A stretch of 14,606 nucleotides of DNA from positions 8,622 through 23,227 of the forward strand of contig VAXD01000013.1 in NCBI GenBank assembly GCA_005884155.1, in the 5' to 3' direction. Each line of letters opens with the position of its first letter. Within the stretch, counting starts at the first letter, position 1. A program made the position numbers and the translations under genes. This document shows positions 13,301-14,606 of the stretch, in pieces. The notes under the pieces are model-generated. The model was not told the DNA's origin, did no database searches, and saw nothing but the letters and a program-made list of their open reading frames with translations. This DNA comes from Actinomycetota bacterium. GTDB taxonomy: Bacteria; Actinomycetota; Thermoleophilia; Gaiellales; Gaiellaceae.

Positions 13301-13836
13301 TCTTCCCTCCGCCGCTGGCGGCAGCTCTGCGCCAGGGCGACGCCCAGTGCCTTGAAGATCGCCTCCAGCACGTGCTCCGGCTCCGCGCCCTCGATCAGGC
13401 GAACGTGCAGCGTGAGGCCCGCGCCCTCAGCCAGCTCGTGCAGGAAGGTCGCGACCATGTCGCTCGCCAGGCCGGCGACCCGAGCGTCGCTGAGGTCGAC
13501 GTTCGAGACGACCAGCGGCCGGCCGGACGCCTCGAGGACCACGTGCGCGAGCGCCTCGTCGGCGGGCACGACGGCCGAGCCGTGCCCCCGGGAACCCTCG
13601 GCGCGCAGCGCGTCGTGCAGTGCCTGGCCGAGCGCGCGCCCCGCAGCCGCGATCTCCGCCTCGGCTTCTCCGGGAGCGATCTCCAGCGAGACGTCGAACG
13701 ACGCGTACTGCGCGAGCAGCCCGAGCACGTGATCGAGCACCGGCACGCCGGTCGAGACCTGGGCCTCACCGGAGCCGTTCACGTCGACGCGGGCGAACAG
13801 CCGCCCGGCTTCGTCAGCGTGACCCGTCCGAGCCAT
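13297..13836 (-). CDS. HisB-like (imidazoleglycerol-phosphate dehydratase fold) protein, metal site degenerate
   Basis: A 179-residue protein aligning along the whole length of IGP dehydratase: TGVPVLDHVLGLL (29-41), ALGQALHDAL (68-77), SRGHGSAVVPADEALA (82-97), SGRPLVV (104-110), LTLHVRL (141-147) and HVLEAIFKAL (155-164). Genuine HisB binds two manganese ions through paired HH-x-x-x-E motifs and other His. Here the first motif (HHTVED in the family) is replaced by EAEIAA at about 59-64, the HG after LDHML is YA, and the second HH reads EH (E154, H155). H36, H144, H155 and E158 remain. Histidine synthesis by this protein is therefore doubtful. Start ATG 13836 gives MART as in HisB. It is coupled to ridA downstream, with no other histidine gene in view. 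It may be a paralogue with a new role, or a decaying hisB. Confidence 0.8.
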   Translation of the reverse strand: MARTGHADEAGRLFARVDVNGSGEAQVSTGVPVLDHVLGLLAQYASFDVSLEIAPGEAEAEIAAAGRALGQALHDALRAEGSRGHGSAVVPADEALAHVVLEASGRPLVVSNVDLSDARVAGLASDMVATFLHELAEGAGLTLHVRLIEGAEPEHVLEAIFKALGVALAQSCRQRRREE

Positions 13837-13860
13837 CCTCGGCGGAGCGTAGCGCAGGCT

Positions 13861-14445
13861 TCAGGCGCGAAGAGCGGGCGCCACCGCTCGCTCGAGCGCG
13901 CGCGACACGGTCTGGCCGTGACGCTGCTCCGCCTGACCTCTCAGCTGCCGGTAGGAGACGACCGCCTCCCCGACCGACTCCGGGACTGCCTCGGCGCCGA
14001 GCGGTTCGAGGAGGTGCTCGAAGAGTTTCCTCAGCTCGTCTTCTGCCTGTGAGCCGCGCCCGCGCCGCTCCTTTCCCCTGAGCCAGAGCATCCAGTCCCA
14101 GAAGTGCCCGTCGATCGCGCTGAGGTTGCCGCCGTTCGGCTGCCACGGCTTCCCGGGCTGATGGGGCTCGTCGGCAAAGATCAGGTCCACCTTCACCGGC
14201 CCTGGGAGGATCGCCATCCAGCACCATTCCCGGCTCAGCGGGTCCCACTGCTGCACCAGCGGCTCGAGCGGGTCGAGGAGAGTGGGCAGCGCTTCCGCGA
14301 CGAGCTCGAGATCGGCGGCCTCGACGAGGAAGTCCCAGTCCGACCACTCCTCGGCGCGACCCTCCGCGCGCGAGCCCGCAAGCTCGATCCGACGGATGCC
14401 GGGGTGCGGCGCGACCAGCTCGACGATCCGCTCGCCGAGGTCCGT
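13861..14445 (-). CDS. Nucleotidyltransferase-domain protein with no standard start codon
   Basis: About 194 residues. ELAGSRAEGRAEEWSDWDFLVE holds the polymerase-beta-type motif, GSRAEG at 24-29 and the two metal aspartates D36 and D38; the third carboxylate is probably D87 in VKVDLIF. The middle (GNLSAIDGHFWDWMLWLRGK) and the helical C terminus (VGEAVVSYRQLRGQAEQRHG) resemble antibiotic or small-molecule nucleotidyltransferases such as streptomycin adenylyltransferase-like proteins, but I cannot assign a substrate. The frame is bounded by the in-frame TAG of murA. The first possible codon is ACG 14445, five bases after a GAGG, exactly where ATG would be expected; no ATG, GTG or TTG occurs before the active-site motif. 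A later GTG at 14256 would remove the catalytic residues. Confidence 0.72.
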   Translation of the reverse strand, partial: TDLGERIVELVAPHPGIRRIELAGSRAEGRAEEWSDWDFLVEAADLELVAEALPTLLDPLEPLVQQWDPLSREWCWMAILPGPVKVDLIFADEPHQPGKPWQPNGGNLSAIDGHFWDWMLWLRGKERRGRGSQAEDELRKLFEHLLEPLGAEAVPESVGEAVVSYRQLRGQAEQRHGQTVSRALERAVAPALRA

Positions 14446-14606
14446 CTAAGCCTCGACGCGCTCGATCCGGGCGCCGAGGGCGCGGAGGCGCTCGTCGATC
14501 CGCTCGTAGCCGCGGTCGATCTCGGCGATGTTCCCGATCGTGGACGTGCCCTCCGCGCAGAGCGCCGCGAGCAGCATCGCCATCCCGGCGCGGATGTCGG
14601 GGCTCG
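14446..14606 (-). CDS. murA: UDP-N-acetylglucosamine 1-carboxyvinyltransferase, C-terminal end only
   Basis: Only the last 52 codons are in the window; the gene enters from the right edge. The sequence SPDIRAGMAMLLAALCAEG, then IAEIDRGYERIDERLRALGA, matches the end of MurA/AroA-type enolpyruvyl transferases. The DIRAG Arg contacts the phosphate of the substrate, and IDRGYE is a MurA signature that differs from AroA. The enzyme carries out the first committed step of peptidoglycan synthesis in the cytoplasm. The stop TAG (14448-14446) is followed directly by the nucleotidyltransferase frame, so the two are probably in one operon with the HisB-like gene and ridA. Confidence 0.9.
   Translation of the reverse strand, partial: SPDIRAGMAMLLAALCAEGTSTIGNIAEIDRGYERIDERLRALGARIERVEA

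Noticed and set aside
1..14606. CRISPR arrays, tRNA or rRNA genes, insertion sequences
   Set aside because: No regularly spaced repeats, no cloverleaf-like segments in the short gaps and no transposase or integrase motifs were found.

Overview
The window is very GC-rich, tightly packed bacterial chromosome. Genes overlap through ATGA or GTGA junctions, GTG starts are frequent, and almost everything is on the minus strand. The order sepF, yggT, divIVA, lspA, rluD is the cell-division and wall block of Gram-positive bacteria. Together with the base composition, a DivIVA-type protein, SepF and a DHH-CBS-CBS-tRNA nucleotidyltransferase fusion, it suggests an actinobacterium, perhaps class Thermoleophilia. 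That placement is inference; there is no rRNA in the window.

Region A (1-6834, minus strand, read right to left) is a housekeeping cluster: a DHH-CBS-CBS-nucleotidyltransferase protein that matures tRNA 3' ends (interrupted by a frameshift), pgeF, yggS, sepF, yggT, divIVA, yggU, a TraR/DksA zinc-finger protein, lspA and a 5' part of rluD that runs off the left edge. Division (SepF, DivIVA, YggT), wall-associated repair (PgeF) and lipoprotein processing (LspA) sit together.

Region B (6890-11471) is a CUT1-type sugar ABC transporter. A MalK/UgpC-like ATPase is on the minus strand. Across a 59-bp divergent spacer lie two permeases and a Tat-exported solute-binding protein on the plus strand. 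The binding-protein gene is frameshifted. Two direct copies of a 42-nt sequence lie just outside the two ends of this transporter block. That sequence is the promoter and first nine codons of the DHH gene, so the transporter looks like a module placed at the 5' end of that gene.

Region C (11575-12760, minus) holds a frameshifted secreted Ig-like or adhesin-like protein and an overlapping small zinc-ribbon protein, preceded by a 150-bp spacer with two dyad sequences.

Region D (12911-14606, minus) is murA (3' end only), a minimal nucleotidyltransferase that seems to lack a normal start codon, a HisB-like protein that has lost most metal-binding residues, and a RidA enamine/imine deaminase overlapping it.

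Three genes (DHH fusion, solute-binding protein, Ig-like protein) are each broken by what looks like a small internal deletion rather than a single-base slip. This is either a feature of the assembly or real decay, and it affects how much trust to put in those proteins. No tRNA, rRNA, CRISPR, transposase or integrase was seen. No stretch longer than 300 bases lacks a gene.
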